Source: an uncultured Elusimicrobium sp. (GTDB lineage Bacteria; Elusimicrobiota; Endomicrobiia; Endomicrobiales; Endomicrobiaceae). From it: a DNA stretch of 19,720 nt. Location: NCBI GenBank assembly GCA_902761395.1, contig CACWKJ010000011.1, forward strand, positions 1-19,720. Reading direction: 5' to 3'. Of this stretch, positions 6,518 through 15,130 are shown piece by piece. The translations under genes were made by a program, and so were the position numbers. Each line of letters opens with the position of its first letter. Positions within the stretch are counted from its first letter, which is position 1. The notes beneath the pieces are model-generated. The model saw nothing but the letters and a program-made list of their open reading frames with translations. It was not told the DNA's origin and made no database searches.

Positions 6518-7777
6518 TTAAGCTAACGATATTTCCTGTTGTTGTTGAGTTTTCATATCTTTTACAAGAATCTTACCGTTATCAAATTCCGTTTTACCAA
6601 ATAAAATTGTTTTTGAAGCACCTAACTTATCGGCAAGTTTGAATTGAGACTTTAAACTCTTATTCAAAAACGGACCTTCTACAACAATATTGTTTTGCAA
6701 ATTAAATTTTTGTCTTATATTATCTTTGTTCAATATTAAATTATTTGCAAACTTAAACGCTTCATTAAAAAGTTCGTTATCCGCAAGAGCAATAAATACA
6801 AGTTCGTTTTTCGGTAATTTATCAAAAAAACCCGTATTTTGTGCAGCCATTAATACTCTCTCGGAACCTAACGCAAAACCAACACTCGGTATCTGCTGTC
6901 CGCCTAATTCTTTTACCAAATTATCGTATCTTCCACCGGCACAAATTGCATCTTGAGAACCTACGGCATTAGATCTTACTTCAAATACCGTTCTTGTATA
7001 ATAATCAAGACCTCTTACAAGTTTATCATCAACGACATATTTGCAATCCACAGATTTTAATAATGTTTGAACTTGCTCAAAATGATTTTTACAATCATCA
7101 CATAAACATTCCTGCATTGTAGGAACATTTTGAAATTTTTGAGAATCTATTTTACAATCCAACAATCTTAACGGATTTTTTTCCAATCTTCTTTTACAAT
7201 CTTCACACAAATCTTGTATAGAAGAAAAATAATCTACAAGTTTTTGTCTGAATACAGGTCTGCAATTTGCACAACCCAACGAATTTATATGTATTACAAC
7301 ATCAGTTATATTTAATGTAGACAAAATTTCTTTTGCAAGAAGTATTATTTCAACATCGGCATTAGGGTTGGGGTTACCTAAATATTCGGCTCCCATCTGC
7401 AAAAATTCTCTGTATCTTCCTGCTTGAGGTCTTTCATATCTAAACATATCACCGCAATAAAAGAATTTCCCTATAGGTTCTTCCATATCAAGTCTGTGCT
7501 CGATATATGCTCTTACCAAAGATGCCGTTCCTTCCGGTCTTAAAGCAAGTTTTCTCCCTTTTCTGTCTTCAAAAACATACATTTCTTTTTCAACAATATC
7601 GGTTGCTTCACCTATAGATCTTGTAAACAAAGAAACATCTTCAAACATAGGTGTTTTTATTTCTTTAAAATTATGTTTTCTGAAAACATTTCTCGATATT
7701 TTATCCAATTCTTCCAAAGCCAAAGCCATTTGGCCGTATATATCGTGCGTACCCCTGGGTGCTTTATACTGAGCCAT
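6518..7777 (-). CDS. hisS: Histidyl-tRNA synthetase, Cys-rich insertion type
   Basis: This class II aminoacyl-tRNA synthetase charges tRNA-His. Motif evidence: APRGTHDIYG near the N-terminus, LRPEGT (79-84), motif 2 MFRYERPQAGRYREF (111-125), the histidine-binding LVRGLDYYTRT (253-263), GGRYDNLVKELGG, motif 3 VGFALGSERV (299-308), and an anticodon-binding domain from about 325 to the end. The region 165-230 carries eight cysteines in CxxC-like spacing (C169, C172, C191, C194, C208, C224, C226, C229), as in some clostridial-type HisRS enzymes. Zinc binding is plausible but not shown. The start follows AGGAG and overlaps the end of the DUF502 gene by 14 bp. No terminator is seen after it, so some read-through into rho is likely. 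Confidence 0.96.
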   Translation of the reverse strand: MAQYKAPRGTHDIYGQMALALEELDKISRNVFRKHNFKEIKTPMFEDVSLFTRSIGEATDIVEKEMYVFEDRKGRKLALRPEGTASLVRAYIEHRLDMEEPIGKFFYCGDMFRYERPQAGRYREFLQMGAEYLGNPNPNADVEIILLAKEILSTLNITDVVIHINSLGCANCRPVFRQKLVDYFSSIQDLCEDCKRRLEKNPLRLLDCKIDSQKFQNVPTMQECLCDDCKNHFEQVQTLLKSVDCKYVVDDKLVRGLDYYTRTVFEVRSNAVGSQDAICAGGRYDNLVKELGGQQIPSVGFALGSERVLMAAQNTGFFDKLPKNELVFIALADNELFNEAFKFANNLILNKDNIRQKFNLQNNIVVEGPFLNKSLKSQFKLADKLGASKTILFGKTEFDNGKILVKDMKTQQQQEISLA

Positions 7778-8456
7778 TTTTTTCTCCTAACTGTTTCTGA
7801 TTGCCCTGAACTATTCCGGCGGAAATAATATACTGTATTGCCTGTTCTACGGTATATTCACATTCTATAACATCTTCCGCTTTTACCAATATTAAAAAAC
7901 CCGTTGTAGGGTTCGGTGTGGAAGGCATAAAAGTAGAAATATATTTTTGTCCATTAATTATTTTTTCACCGGTAGAAAATGCTACGCAATAAGAATCTTT
8001 CGTAGGAAAAGGAACAAAAATAACTTTCTGAAAGTTCTTTGTAGTATCGTCGGTTGTTGCGAAAAACGAAAACAGTTTTTTTAAAGCGGAATATATTGTT
8101 CCTATTAAAGGAATTTTTGTAAAAATATTCTCGAAAAACTCATAAAGTTTTTTACCGAACCACAAATTAGTTAAAAAACCCACGAAGAAAATTATTATAA
8201 GAGTCAAAAAGAAACTCGCTATTTTTGCTAATATTTCCACCCATTGGGAATCCGATGTAAACAGTTTTAAGAACGGTGATAGTATCGGTAAAGAAAGACT
8301 ACTAATCCATTTAAAAACAAACAGTATTATAAATATTGTAAGCCATACCGGCAACAATACCAATAAACCCGATATAAAAGATTTTTTTACAATACCTTTT
8401 TTTTCTTTTTTTGAATTATCAGTTCCGACAGATTGTAAATTTTTTCTATTTGCCAT
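7764..8456 (-). CDS. DUF502 family membrane protein
   Basis: The 230-residue protein has a basic N-terminus and two strong membrane segments (about 27-49 and 76-98). These are followed by the family pieces KIPLIGTIYSALKK (114-127), KVIFVPFPTKDSYCVAF (144-160) and TFMPSTPNPTTGF (175-187). These match the DUF502 family, whose function in bacteria is unknown. The C-terminal part is probably soluble, next to the inner membrane. The gene starts inside the last codons of the phosphohexomutase gene (11-bp overlap) and ends inside the first codons of hisS (14-bp overlap), so it is translationally linked to both. Confidence 0.9.
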   Translation of the reverse strand: MANRKNLQSVGTDNSKKEKKGIVKKSFISGLLVLLPVWLTIFIILFVFKWISSLSLPILSPFLKLFTSDSQWVEILAKIASFFLTLIIIFFVGFLTNLWFGKKLYEFFENIFTKIPLIGTIYSALKKLFSFFATTDDTTKNFQKVIFVPFPTKDSYCVAFSTGEKIINGQKYISTFMPSTPNPTTGFLILVKAEDVIECEYTVEQAIQYIISAGIVQGNQKQLGEKNGSV

Positions 8457-9876
8457 TTATAAACTTTTCCCCCGCAGATACTAACTTCTTTAGTTTTGCT
8501 GCTGTTGTGCTTTCGGCATACAATCTAACTATAGGTTCCGTACCGGATAATCTAAATCCTATCCAAGTATCTTCATCTAATATAAATTTGTATCCGTCGA
8601 GAGTAACAACTTTTTGTATTTTCATTCCGGCAATTTTTTCAGGAGCTTTTTTCTGTAAAGTTTGTCTGAATTTTTCCATTGCTTCTTTGGGAAGTCTGAA
8701 ATTTTCTCTTGCCGTTACTACCGGACCTGTAAGCTTTGTAATATCTTTCAATATTGCACCCAAAGATTTTTTGTTCATAGCAACAGCTTCCGCCATAAGC
8801 AAACATGCAATTATACCGTCTTTTTCGGGAACGTGTCCTCTTATAGTAAGACCGCCTGACTCTTCCCCGCCGATAATAAAATCTTTAGGTCTTTGTGTTA
8901 AAATATCTCCTATATACTTGAACCCTACCGGAGTTTCGGCAACTTCAATACCTAACTTTGCTGCAAGTTTGTCTATCATATGACTTGTCATAACACTTCT
9001 TACAACAACACCTTTCCAACCTCTTGTTTTGTTTAAATGATACAACAATATAGGTATTACCTGGTTAGGTGTAATAAATGTTCCGTCGGAATCTACAATA
9101 CCGAATCTGTCTGCATCACCATCTACGGAAAGGCCGAGTTTATATGATTCTTTTTTTATTATTGATTTCAATTCTTTTAAATTTGCTTCACATGGTTCCG
9201 GAGAATGACCGTCGAACAAAGGATCTCTTTTTTTGTTCAACACTTTTAATCTCATACCTGCGGCTTCCAATAATGTATCTAAATAGTCATCACCTGTCCC
9301 ATGCAATATATCTGCAACAACTTTTAAATTGGATTTTTTTAACAATTTAAAATTAACCAACTGTTTTATTCTTTTTAAGTATGCTGGTCTCGGATCATAA
9401 TATTTTATTATTCCCGATTTTAAACCTTCTGCAAGGCTTATGCTTTTTACATCACCGATTTTTATTTGTGCACAATATTTTTCTATTTTTTGTGTCGTTT
9501 CAGGCAATGCCGGACCACCCCAAGAAGGAGAAAATTTTATACCGTTGTATTCCGGCGGATTGTGACTTGCCGTAAAATTTATACCGCCGGCAAGTTTGTT
9601 GTTGACGATATCATATGCTATAACCGGTGTAGGTGTATTTCTTTTACATAACAAAACTTTTATTTTGTTTCCTGCCAAAACTTCAGCGGAAATATCTGCA
9701 TATTTGTCAGACAAAAATCTTGTATCGTAACCGATTATAACCGCTTTATCTTTTTTGTATTCTTTATCGTCATTTATAAGATAATTTGCTATCGCCTGTG
9801 TAACGATTTTTACATTATCGAAAGTAAAATCGTCTGCTATAATTCCTCTCCAACCGGATGTTCCGAATTTAATCAT
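8446..9876 (-). CDS. Phosphoglucomutase / phosphomannomutase (alpha-D-phosphohexomutase family)
   Basis: The enzyme interconverts hexose 1- and 6-phosphates through a phosphoserine. All four family signatures are intact: the catalytic serine loop TASHNPPEYNG with Ser104 (102-112), the Mg-binding loop DGDADRF (252-258), the sugar-binding GGEESGG (336-342) and the phosphate-binding RLSGTEP in the C-terminal domain. The length (476) is normal. The ATG at 9876 follows AAGGGG. It lies 66 bp after the nucleotidyltransferase/PMM-like fusion gene on the same strand, and the two could supply activated sugars for glycan synthesis. Preference for glucose or mannose cannot be read with certainty. Confidence 0.93.
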   Translation of the reverse strand: MIKFGTSGWRGIIADDFTFDNVKIVTQAIANYLINDDKEYKKDKAVIIGYDTRFLSDKYADISAEVLAGNKIKVLLCKRNTPTPVIAYDIVNNKLAGGINFTASHNPPEYNGIKFSPSWGGPALPETTQKIEKYCAQIKIGDVKSISLAEGLKSGIIKYYDPRPAYLKRIKQLVNFKLLKKSNLKVVADILHGTGDDYLDTLLEAAGMRLKVLNKKRDPLFDGHSPEPCEANLKELKSIIKKESYKLGLSVDGDADRFGIVDSDGTFITPNQVIPILLYHLNKTRGWKGVVVRSVMTSHMIDKLAAKLGIEVAETPVGFKYIGDILTQRPKDFIIGGEESGGLTIRGHVPEKDGIIACLLMAEAVAMNKKSLGAILKDITKLTGPVVTARENFRLPKEAMEKFRQTLQKKAPEKIAGMKIQKVVTLDGYKFILDEDTWIGFRLSGTEPIVRLYAESTTAAKLKKLVSAGEKFINGK

Positions 9877-9942
9877 TTTATTACCCCTTTAATAAGACTA
9901 TTTATAATTTACAATCACCGATATTACACTATTCTTCAAAAA

Positions 9943-12447
9943 TTATTTTTGCCACTCCATTAATTTATCGGTATAAATATCTATAAAACCTTTTGCGGTT
10001 GTTTTATCTCTTGCTTCCGCCCAAATATGGAAATAAGCTTCATCAGGATCCGGAAGAAGTAATACCCAACCGTTATCCAAAAATATTTTTACACCGTCTA
10101 TAAGTTCTGTTTTTTTACCTTTTGCATATTCTATCGCATATCTCATGGTTTGACCTTTTTTATCCCATGCACAAGGTATTGTTTTATGGAATACTTCAAA
10201 AGAAGGAATTTCTCTTCTTATCATACTTATGGTGAATTCCGTTTGAGATAACATTTTTATTAAATTACCTACCGCATACATTGCATCAAACGAGTTTTGG
10301 AATTCAGGGAATATAAATCCGCCGTTACAATCCGCAACAAAAATAACATCTTTTTCTTTTGATGCTTTCATTATACTTCTGGGACTTGTTCCGGTTCTTA
10401 TTATTTTGAAATCAAACTGTTTTGCAAGTTCATCAACGACAGATGATACCGTAACAGGAACTGCTATTGTACCTTTCTTATATGTTGACATAACAAGGTA
10501 TGCCATAACAAGCATTGCCGTATCGTTATCTATAATTTTTCCTCTTTCATCTACAAGGAACACTTTTTCCGCACCGTTATCAAACAAGAAACCGACATCT
10601 GCTTTTAATGTTGTTACAATATCTGATAACTGGTTCAAAGAATGATCAAATTCTTCTTTGCTTTTTGTTATTTTTTTAGCATCTATGTAAGCATTTAATG
10701 CAACAACATCTATACCTAATTCTCCCAAAATAGTAGGGAACACAAGTGAAGCTGTTGAATGTGCATAATCCACAACTATTTTCATTCCTTTTTTAGTTGT
10801 TGCTTCTTTTTTCTGTATAGTATTTAAATATCCTGTTTTATAAAATTCGTTTGCTCTCGGAGGAACCGTAATCATACCTACATTGTCCATATCTGCTCTT
10901 TTAAAATCTTCTCTAAAAAAGAGTTGTTCTATGGATTTTTCCTGACTTATAGAGATATCACTGCCGAACTTATCGAAGAATTTTATATCGATAAGTTTTG
11001 CATCATAAGGAGATTGTCTTATATGAATACCGCCGATTTCTCCGTCGTTACCGATTTCGTATCTTGCAACAGGTATAGGTGCATTTAACATATCACCTAC
11101 ATTTACACCTGCAGAAAGAATACCTGAAATTATTCCTCTTTTTATCATTCTGGTTGTTCTGTGATCGTCTCTTGAAATTACAACATAAGCTCCGCCGCCT
11201 ACATAAGCACCGTAAGCCGAACCGATTTTTGCGGCAAATTCCGGAGTAATTTCAATGTTTCCTAACCCGGAAATACTGCCGTAAGCATTAAACAATGCCT
11301 TGTTCCATTTTGCACCCCAAACTAAACTTGATGAAAGGATTGCACCTTTTTCAACAATTTTGTGCGGCCATATTCTTAAGTTTGCTCTTATTGTTGCTTT
11401 TTCACCGATAAGGCACTCGTCTGCAATAATTGAGCCAACCTGCACTGATGCTCCTTTTTCTATTTTTGTGGAGTTGCCTATAACAACTTCTTTTAAACTT
11501 GCTTTTGGACCAATATTTACATCATCCCAAATAACGGAACCTAAAATTAAAGCGTTTTCTTCAACCGTAACATTTGAACCTATAACGGATTTACCGATTT
11601 TTGCACCTTTCTTTATTGTAGTATTATCCCCCACTATAACATTGTCGTCAACAACAACACCATCTTCAATCACTGAATTTTTTCCAAGGATAACAGTTTT
11701 ACCGTTAATTTTTTTCTTTGTTCCCAACACATTTATTTTTACTTTCTCATCTAATATATCATAATGTGCAAATCTGTATTCATCGTGATTGCCGATATCT
11801 TTCCAATATCCGTCAGCAATATATCCGTATAACGGTTTGCCTTCTTTCAATAATTGAGGAAACAAATTCTTTGAAAAATCAACATCCGTATTTTCCGGAA
11901 CATATTTGAATACTTCCGGTTCCAATATATATATACCCGTGTTTATTGTATCCGAGAAAACTTCACCCCAGGACGGTTTTTCCAAAAATCTTTCGACTTT
12001 ACCGTTTTTATCGGTAATAACAACACCGAATTGTAAAGGGTTTTCCACTCTTGTTAAAACCATTGTTGCAATTGCTTTTTTCTTCTTATGATATTCTATA
12101 GCTTTTGAAATATCAAAATCGGTAAGAACATCTCCGGATATAACCAAGAAAGTATCATTAAGACCTTCTCTCGCAAAGCCAACACTTCCGGCCGTTCCCA
12201 AATCAGCTTCCGGTCTTAAATATTTTATAGATACTCCCAAATCTTTACCGTCTTTAAAATAATTTTTTATAATTTCGGGTTGATAATACAACATCATCGT
12301 CAAATCATTGAAATTGTGCTTCTTCAAGAGTTCGATAATGTGGCTCAACATAGGTCTGTTCGCAACTAAAGCCATAGGCTTAGGAACACTACAAGTAATA
12401 GGTCTTAATCTTGTACCAAAACCGCCTGCCATAATTACAGCTTGCAT
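9943..12447 (-). CDS. Nucleotidyltransferase / left-handed beta-helix / degenerate PMM-like fusion (MPG1 type)
   Basis: Three parts are visible. Residues 1-235 are a sugar nucleotidyltransferase with MAGGFGTRLRP (6-16) and VPKPM (21-25), probably making an NDP-sugar from a sugar 1-phosphate. Residues about 250-375 are hexapeptide repeats (left-handed beta-helix). Residues about 385-834 have the fold order of a phosphomannomutase. Proteins of this layout are annotated as mannose-1-phosphate guanylyltransferase in cyanobacteria and other phyla. In the PMM-like part the catalytic serine loop is replaced by GGIHIRQSPYD (472-482), the metal loop by FLFDNGAEKVF (620-630), the sugar loop by DCNGGFIFPE, and the phosphate loop by LLLPDPDEAYFH. 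Mutase activity is therefore unlikely; the intact mutase is encoded next door. The start has GAGGTG upstream. GDP-mannose as product is inferred. Confidence 0.9.
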   Translation of the reverse strand: MQAVIMAGGFGTRLRPITCSVPKPMALVANRPMLSHIIELLKKHNFNDLTMMLYYQPEIIKNYFKDGKDLGVSIKYLRPEADLGTAGSVGFAREGLNDTFLVISGDVLTDFDISKAIEYHKKKKAIATMVLTRVENPLQFGVVITDKNGKVERFLEKPSWGEVFSDTINTGIYILEPEVFKYVPENTDVDFSKNLFPQLLKEGKPLYGYIADGYWKDIGNHDEYRFAHYDILDEKVKINVLGTKKKINGKTVILGKNSVIEDGVVVDDNVIVGDNTTIKKGAKIGKSVIGSNVTVEENALILGSVIWDDVNIGPKASLKEVVIGNSTKIEKGASVQVGSIIADECLIGEKATIRANLRIWPHKIVEKGAILSSSLVWGAKWNKALFNAYGSISGLGNIEITPEFAAKIGSAYGAYVGGGAYVVISRDDHRTTRMIKRGIISGILSAGVNVGDMLNAPIPVARYEIGNDGEIGGIHIRQSPYDAKLIDIKFFDKFGSDISISQEKSIEQLFFREDFKRADMDNVGMITVPPRANEFYKTGYLNTIQKKEATTKKGMKIVVDYAHSTASLVFPTILGELGIDVVALNAYIDAKKITKSKEEFDHSLNQLSDIVTTLKADVGFLFDNGAEKVFLVDERGKIIDNDTAMLVMAYLVMSTYKKGTIAVPVTVSSVVDELAKQFDFKIIRTGTSPRSIMKASKEKDVIFVADCNGGFIFPEFQNSFDAMYAVGNLIKMLSQTEFTISMIRREIPSFEVFHKTIPCAWDKKGQTMRYAIEYAKGKKTELIDGVKIFLDNGWVLLLPDPDEAYFHIWAEARDKTTAKGFIDIYTDKLMEWQK

Positions 12448-12506
12448 TTTGCACCTCTCAAAATTTTATTTTTATTTAAAAAATCAATATATATTTAGAT
12501 TTTATA

Positions 12507-12535
12507 ATTCTATCAGTTTTTTGATGTTTTAGCAA
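12507..12535 (-). promoter_or_regulatory. Promoter candidate for the nucleotidyltransferase-to-hisS run
   Basis: On the minus strand TTGCTA (12530-12535) and TAGAAT (12507-12512) are 17 bp apart, matching four and five of six consensus bases. The predicted start near 12500 leaves about 50 nt of leader. It is back to back with the kinase promoter; the two -35 boxes are only 11 bp apart. Confidence 0.5.
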
Positions 12536-12546
12536 GAATATTTATA

Positions 12547-12575
12547 TTGAAAAATATAAAGAGTTTTCATATAAT
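12547..12575 (+). promoter_or_regulatory. Promoter of the histidine kinase gene, predicted to give a leaderless mRNA
   Basis: TTGAAA (12547-12552) and TATAAT (12570-12575) are 17 bp apart, so eleven of the twelve hexamer bases match the consensus. A start about 7 bp after the -10 falls at 12581-12583, only 2-4 nt before the ATG at 12585. There is no Shine-Dalgarno sequence. Confidence 0.65.
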
Positions 12576-12584
12576 CTATAAACC

Positions 12585-14732
12585 ATGTATACCTTATACC
12601 AATTTTTTATATATTTATCGGCCGTTATAATAATTTTTTTAACATTGTTTGTTTTCTACAAAAACAAAGCTACCGTAAATTCTTATATATTTTCGGCTCT
12701 AAGCTCTTCTTTTTTATTATGGTTAATTTCTTATGCGATAATGTATTCAACCCAAGACGAAAAAGCTTCTTATTTGTTAGGACATTTGGGATTTACGGGA
12801 ATTGTTCTTGTTCCGTTTTTTGCAACATTATTTTTGTTTAACTTTGTAAATATAAAATTAAAAAAGCCTGTTCTTTTTTTACTTGCCGGCACAACAATAT
12901 TATTTATTTTCTTAACAATATTCTCAAATTTAATAATATCATCGATAGAAACCAATCAATGGGGAATTTATCCCGTTGCAGGAAAATTTCATTTTGTTTT
13001 TCTTATTTTTGTCACTATATTTTTTATCGGATCAATACATTCGGCATATAAAAACATTCAAAACGATGAAATAACTTCAATTCAAAAGCAAAGAATCATT
13101 TATTTAATTTTGGTATATGGTGTATATTTTATACTATTCATATTCGATAATCTGTTCTTTTACAACATTTTTAGTTTCGAACCTGTTTTTTATTTGACAA
13201 CTTTATTTTTCTTAACCGCAACAACGATAATAATATCCAGTTATAATTTTTCAAATATAAAAATAGCTTCAATAAAAATACTTATATTTTTATTCATGTT
13301 ATTTTTAGTTCTGATTTTATCCAATTACATTTTGATTTATTCTACAAACATACATATTTCAAACCTTATAACATTTTTACTTACAATAGGATTCTTCCTT
13401 GTATACAAAAAGATTATATCTAAAACAGAGAAATTTCTTTTTGCACAAAACAAGCATTACCAAACATTGTTAATACACGCTGCAAGCGGCATGGCAAAAG
13501 AACATAATCTTGACAGATTATTAAAACTTATATCGATGATTCTTTTAAAAACAATAAAAGTATCTTTTGTTACTCTTTTCTTGGAAAACAAAGACAAAAA
13601 ATGTTTCGAAATAAAAATAATAAGATTTTATCATCAAACGAACGAAGAATTAATGTTTTCTTATGATTATGATCATCCTTTTATAAATTTTATTAAACAT
13701 AAAGAAGATCCTTTTTTATTTGATGAATTGCCTCAATTTATAGCTAATTCAATAGTTTTACCGTTCAGACCGGCTCTTATAATTCCGTCCTTTTATGACG
13801 GTGTTAAAGGTTTTATGATTATAGGAGAGAAAAACAACAAAGATGTTTTTACAAAAGAAGATATGTCTACATTCAAAATGCTTGCACGACAAACTTCTCT
13901 TGCAATGGAAAACTGTTTGTTTTTCGACGAATATAAACAAGCTCAGGAAAAAATATTCGCAGCGGAAAAACTTGCCTCTATCGGAGGACTTGCGGAAGGT
14001 GTAGCACATCAAATAAGAAACAGATTAAATCAATTTTCATTAATTTCCGGAGAATTAAAATTCGAAGTTAAAGATTTTGAAGAAAACAATGAAACATATT
14101 TAAACGGAAACAAACAACTTCAAGACACTTTTAAATACATAAACGAACTTGCAGAATCATTAAAAAGCAACATAACAAAAACCGATGAAGTTATAAAAGG
14201 TATACTTGATTTTGCAAAGATGAAGACAAAACACAGAATGTTTGAAACATTTATATTTAAAGAAGTTATTGATGTTGCTTATGAAATGTTAAAAGTAAAA
14301 CATCATCTTCCCGACAAACTCATCATAACAAAAAATTTTAAAGATACCGATATCGTTCTCGGAGTAAAATCTCAGATAACCGAGGTTGTTTATAATCTTA
14401 TAGATAATGCTTTTGAAGCAATAGAAGAAAAACAAAAAACTTTAAGCAAAGATGAAGCAATAAAATATATCCCCAAAATAGATGTATCTTTAACATATAA
14501 AGACAATAAAACTATTATAAAAATATCCGATAACGGTATAGGTATAAAAGAAGAACATACAGGTAAAATATTTATTCCGTTTTTCACCACAAAAGCTTCT
14601 TGCAAATCCGGAACAGGTATAGGCATGTATATTGTTAAAAGGATGATAGCTGAAAATCATAAAGGAAAAATTTGGTTTGAATCGAAGTATATGGTTGGAA
14701 CCGACATTACAATTGAGTTGCCAAATTTATAA
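12585..14732 (+). CDS. Membrane sensor histidine kinase (7TM-like, GAF, HisKA, HATPase)
   Basis: The first ~275 residues hold about eight hydrophobic segments, like the multi-pass N-terminus of 7TM-type histidine kinases. Residues about 290-445 look like a GAF domain (ending FTKEDMSTFKMLARQTSLAM). A dimerisation/phosphoacceptor helix follows, with the H-box LAEGVAHQIRNRLNQF and predicted phospho-His475. The catalytic domain has the N-box NLIDNAFEA (604-612), G1 DNGIGIK (649-655), FIPFFTTK (663-670) and G2 GTGIGMYIVK (677-686). The H-box differs from the usual HE-RNPL pattern: Gln follows His, and Arg replaces Pro. The likely partner is the receiver protein encoded 40 bp downstream. The signal is unknown. 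Confidence 0.93.
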   Translation: MYTLYQFFIYLSAVIIIFLTLFVFYKNKATVNSYIFSALSSSFLLWLISYAIMYSTQDEKASYLLGHLGFTGIVLVPFFATLFLFNFVNIKLKKPVLFLLAGTTILFIFLTIFSNLIISSIETNQWGIYPVAGKFHFVFLIFVTIFFIGSIHSAYKNIQNDEITSIQKQRIIYLILVYGVYFILFIFDNLFFYNIFSFEPVFYLTTLFFLTATTIIISSYNFSNIKIASIKILIFLFMLFLVLILSNYILIYSTNIHISNLITFLLTIGFFLVYKKIISKTEKFLFAQNKHYQTLLIHAASGMAKEHNLDRLLKLISMILLKTIKVSFVTLFLENKDKKCFEIKIIRFYHQTNEELMFSYDYDHPFINFIKHKEDPFLFDELPQFIANSIVLPFRPALIIPSFYDGVKGFMIIGEKNNKDVFTKEDMSTFKMLARQTSLAMENCLFFDEYKQAQEKIFAAEKLASIGGLAEGVAHQIRNRLNQFSLISGELKFEVKDFEENNETYLNGNKQLQDTFKYINELAESLKSNITKTDEVIKGILDFAKMKTKHRMFETFIFKEVIDVAYEMLKVKHHLPDKLIITKNFKDTDIVLGVKSQITEVVYNLIDNAFEAIEEKQKTLSKDEAIKYIPKIDVSLTYKDNKTIIKISDNGIGIKEEHTGKIFIPFFTTKASCKSGTGIGMYIVKRMIAENHKGKIWFESKYMVGTDITIELPNL

Positions 14733-14746
14733 GCATTTGTTATAAT
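14718..14746 (+). promoter_or_regulatory. Internal promoter for the receiver / HD-GYP genes
   Basis: TTGCCA (14718-14723) and TATAAT (14741-14746) are separated by exactly 17 bp, so eleven of twelve hexamer bases match. The -35 lies in the last codons of the kinase gene. The predicted start near 14753 is about 20 nt before the TTG start codon and keeps the AAGAGG ribosome-binding site in the leader. The receiver gene could thus be made independently of the kinase. Confidence 0.65.
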
Positions 14747-14772
14747 CTTATACTAAATAAGAGGTATTTACT

Positions 14773-15129
14773 TTGAGTAAAAAAGTATTAATTGTTGATG
14801 ATGAAGAAGAAATAGTTGCTTTTATGGGTAGGTTTTTAAAAAGACTTAACATAGATAGTGTTTTGGCTATTTCAGGCGAAGATGCATTGGAAAAATACAA
14901 AACAGATCAATTTGATTGTGTTTTCCTTGATGTGCATTTGGGTGGAATCAGCGGTATTGAAGTGTTAAAAAGAATTAAAGCAATTAATCCTGATGCCAAA
15001 GTAGTAATTATTACCGGCAGTATAAGTTCCGATAATCAGTCTAAAGTTCTTGAATACGGTGCTACAGATTATATACAAAAACCTATAGATCTTGCAGATT
15101 TCAAAAAGAAAGTTTTCACATATATATAA
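14773..15129 (+). CDS. Stand-alone response-regulator receiver (CheY-like)
   Basis: The 118-residue protein is a receiver domain only. It has the acidic pocket Asp9/Asp10, the phospho-acceptor Asp53 in CVFLDVHLGG, the switch Thr81 in VVIITGS and Lys103 in YIQKPIDL. There is no output domain. The start is TTG at 14773, chosen because AAGAGG lies 8 nt upstream and the protein begins with the typical KKVLIVDDE. Placed between a histidine kinase and an HD-GYP gene, it probably relays phosphate from the kinase and acts by protein contact, perhaps on the HD-GYP protein; this is an inference. Confidence 0.94.
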   Translation: MSKKVLIVDDEEEIVAFMGRFLKRLNIDSVLAISGEDALEKYKTDQFDCVFLDVHLGGISGIEVLKRIKAINPDAKVVIITGSISSDNQSKVLEYGATDYIQKPIDLADFKKKVFTYI

Positions 15130-15130
15130 T

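Noticed and set aside
8411..8983. A 190-residue plus-strand frame opposite the phosphohexomutase gene
   Set aside because: It lies antisense to a fully supported gene with intact motifs. Its translation has no recognisable family, and the open frame follows from the codon use of the gene on the other strand.
11300..11764. A 154-residue plus-strand frame opposite the beta-helix part of the fusion gene
   Set aside because: It is the antisense shadow of hexapeptide repeats; the repeated PI/TT pattern reflects the repeat structure of the real protein.
15092..15130. Upstream ATG start for the HD-GYP gene
   Set aside because: It would overlap the receiver gene by 38 bases and adds 13 residues that simply recode the receiver C-terminus in another frame. 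The ATG at 15131, right after the receiver stop, is more natural.
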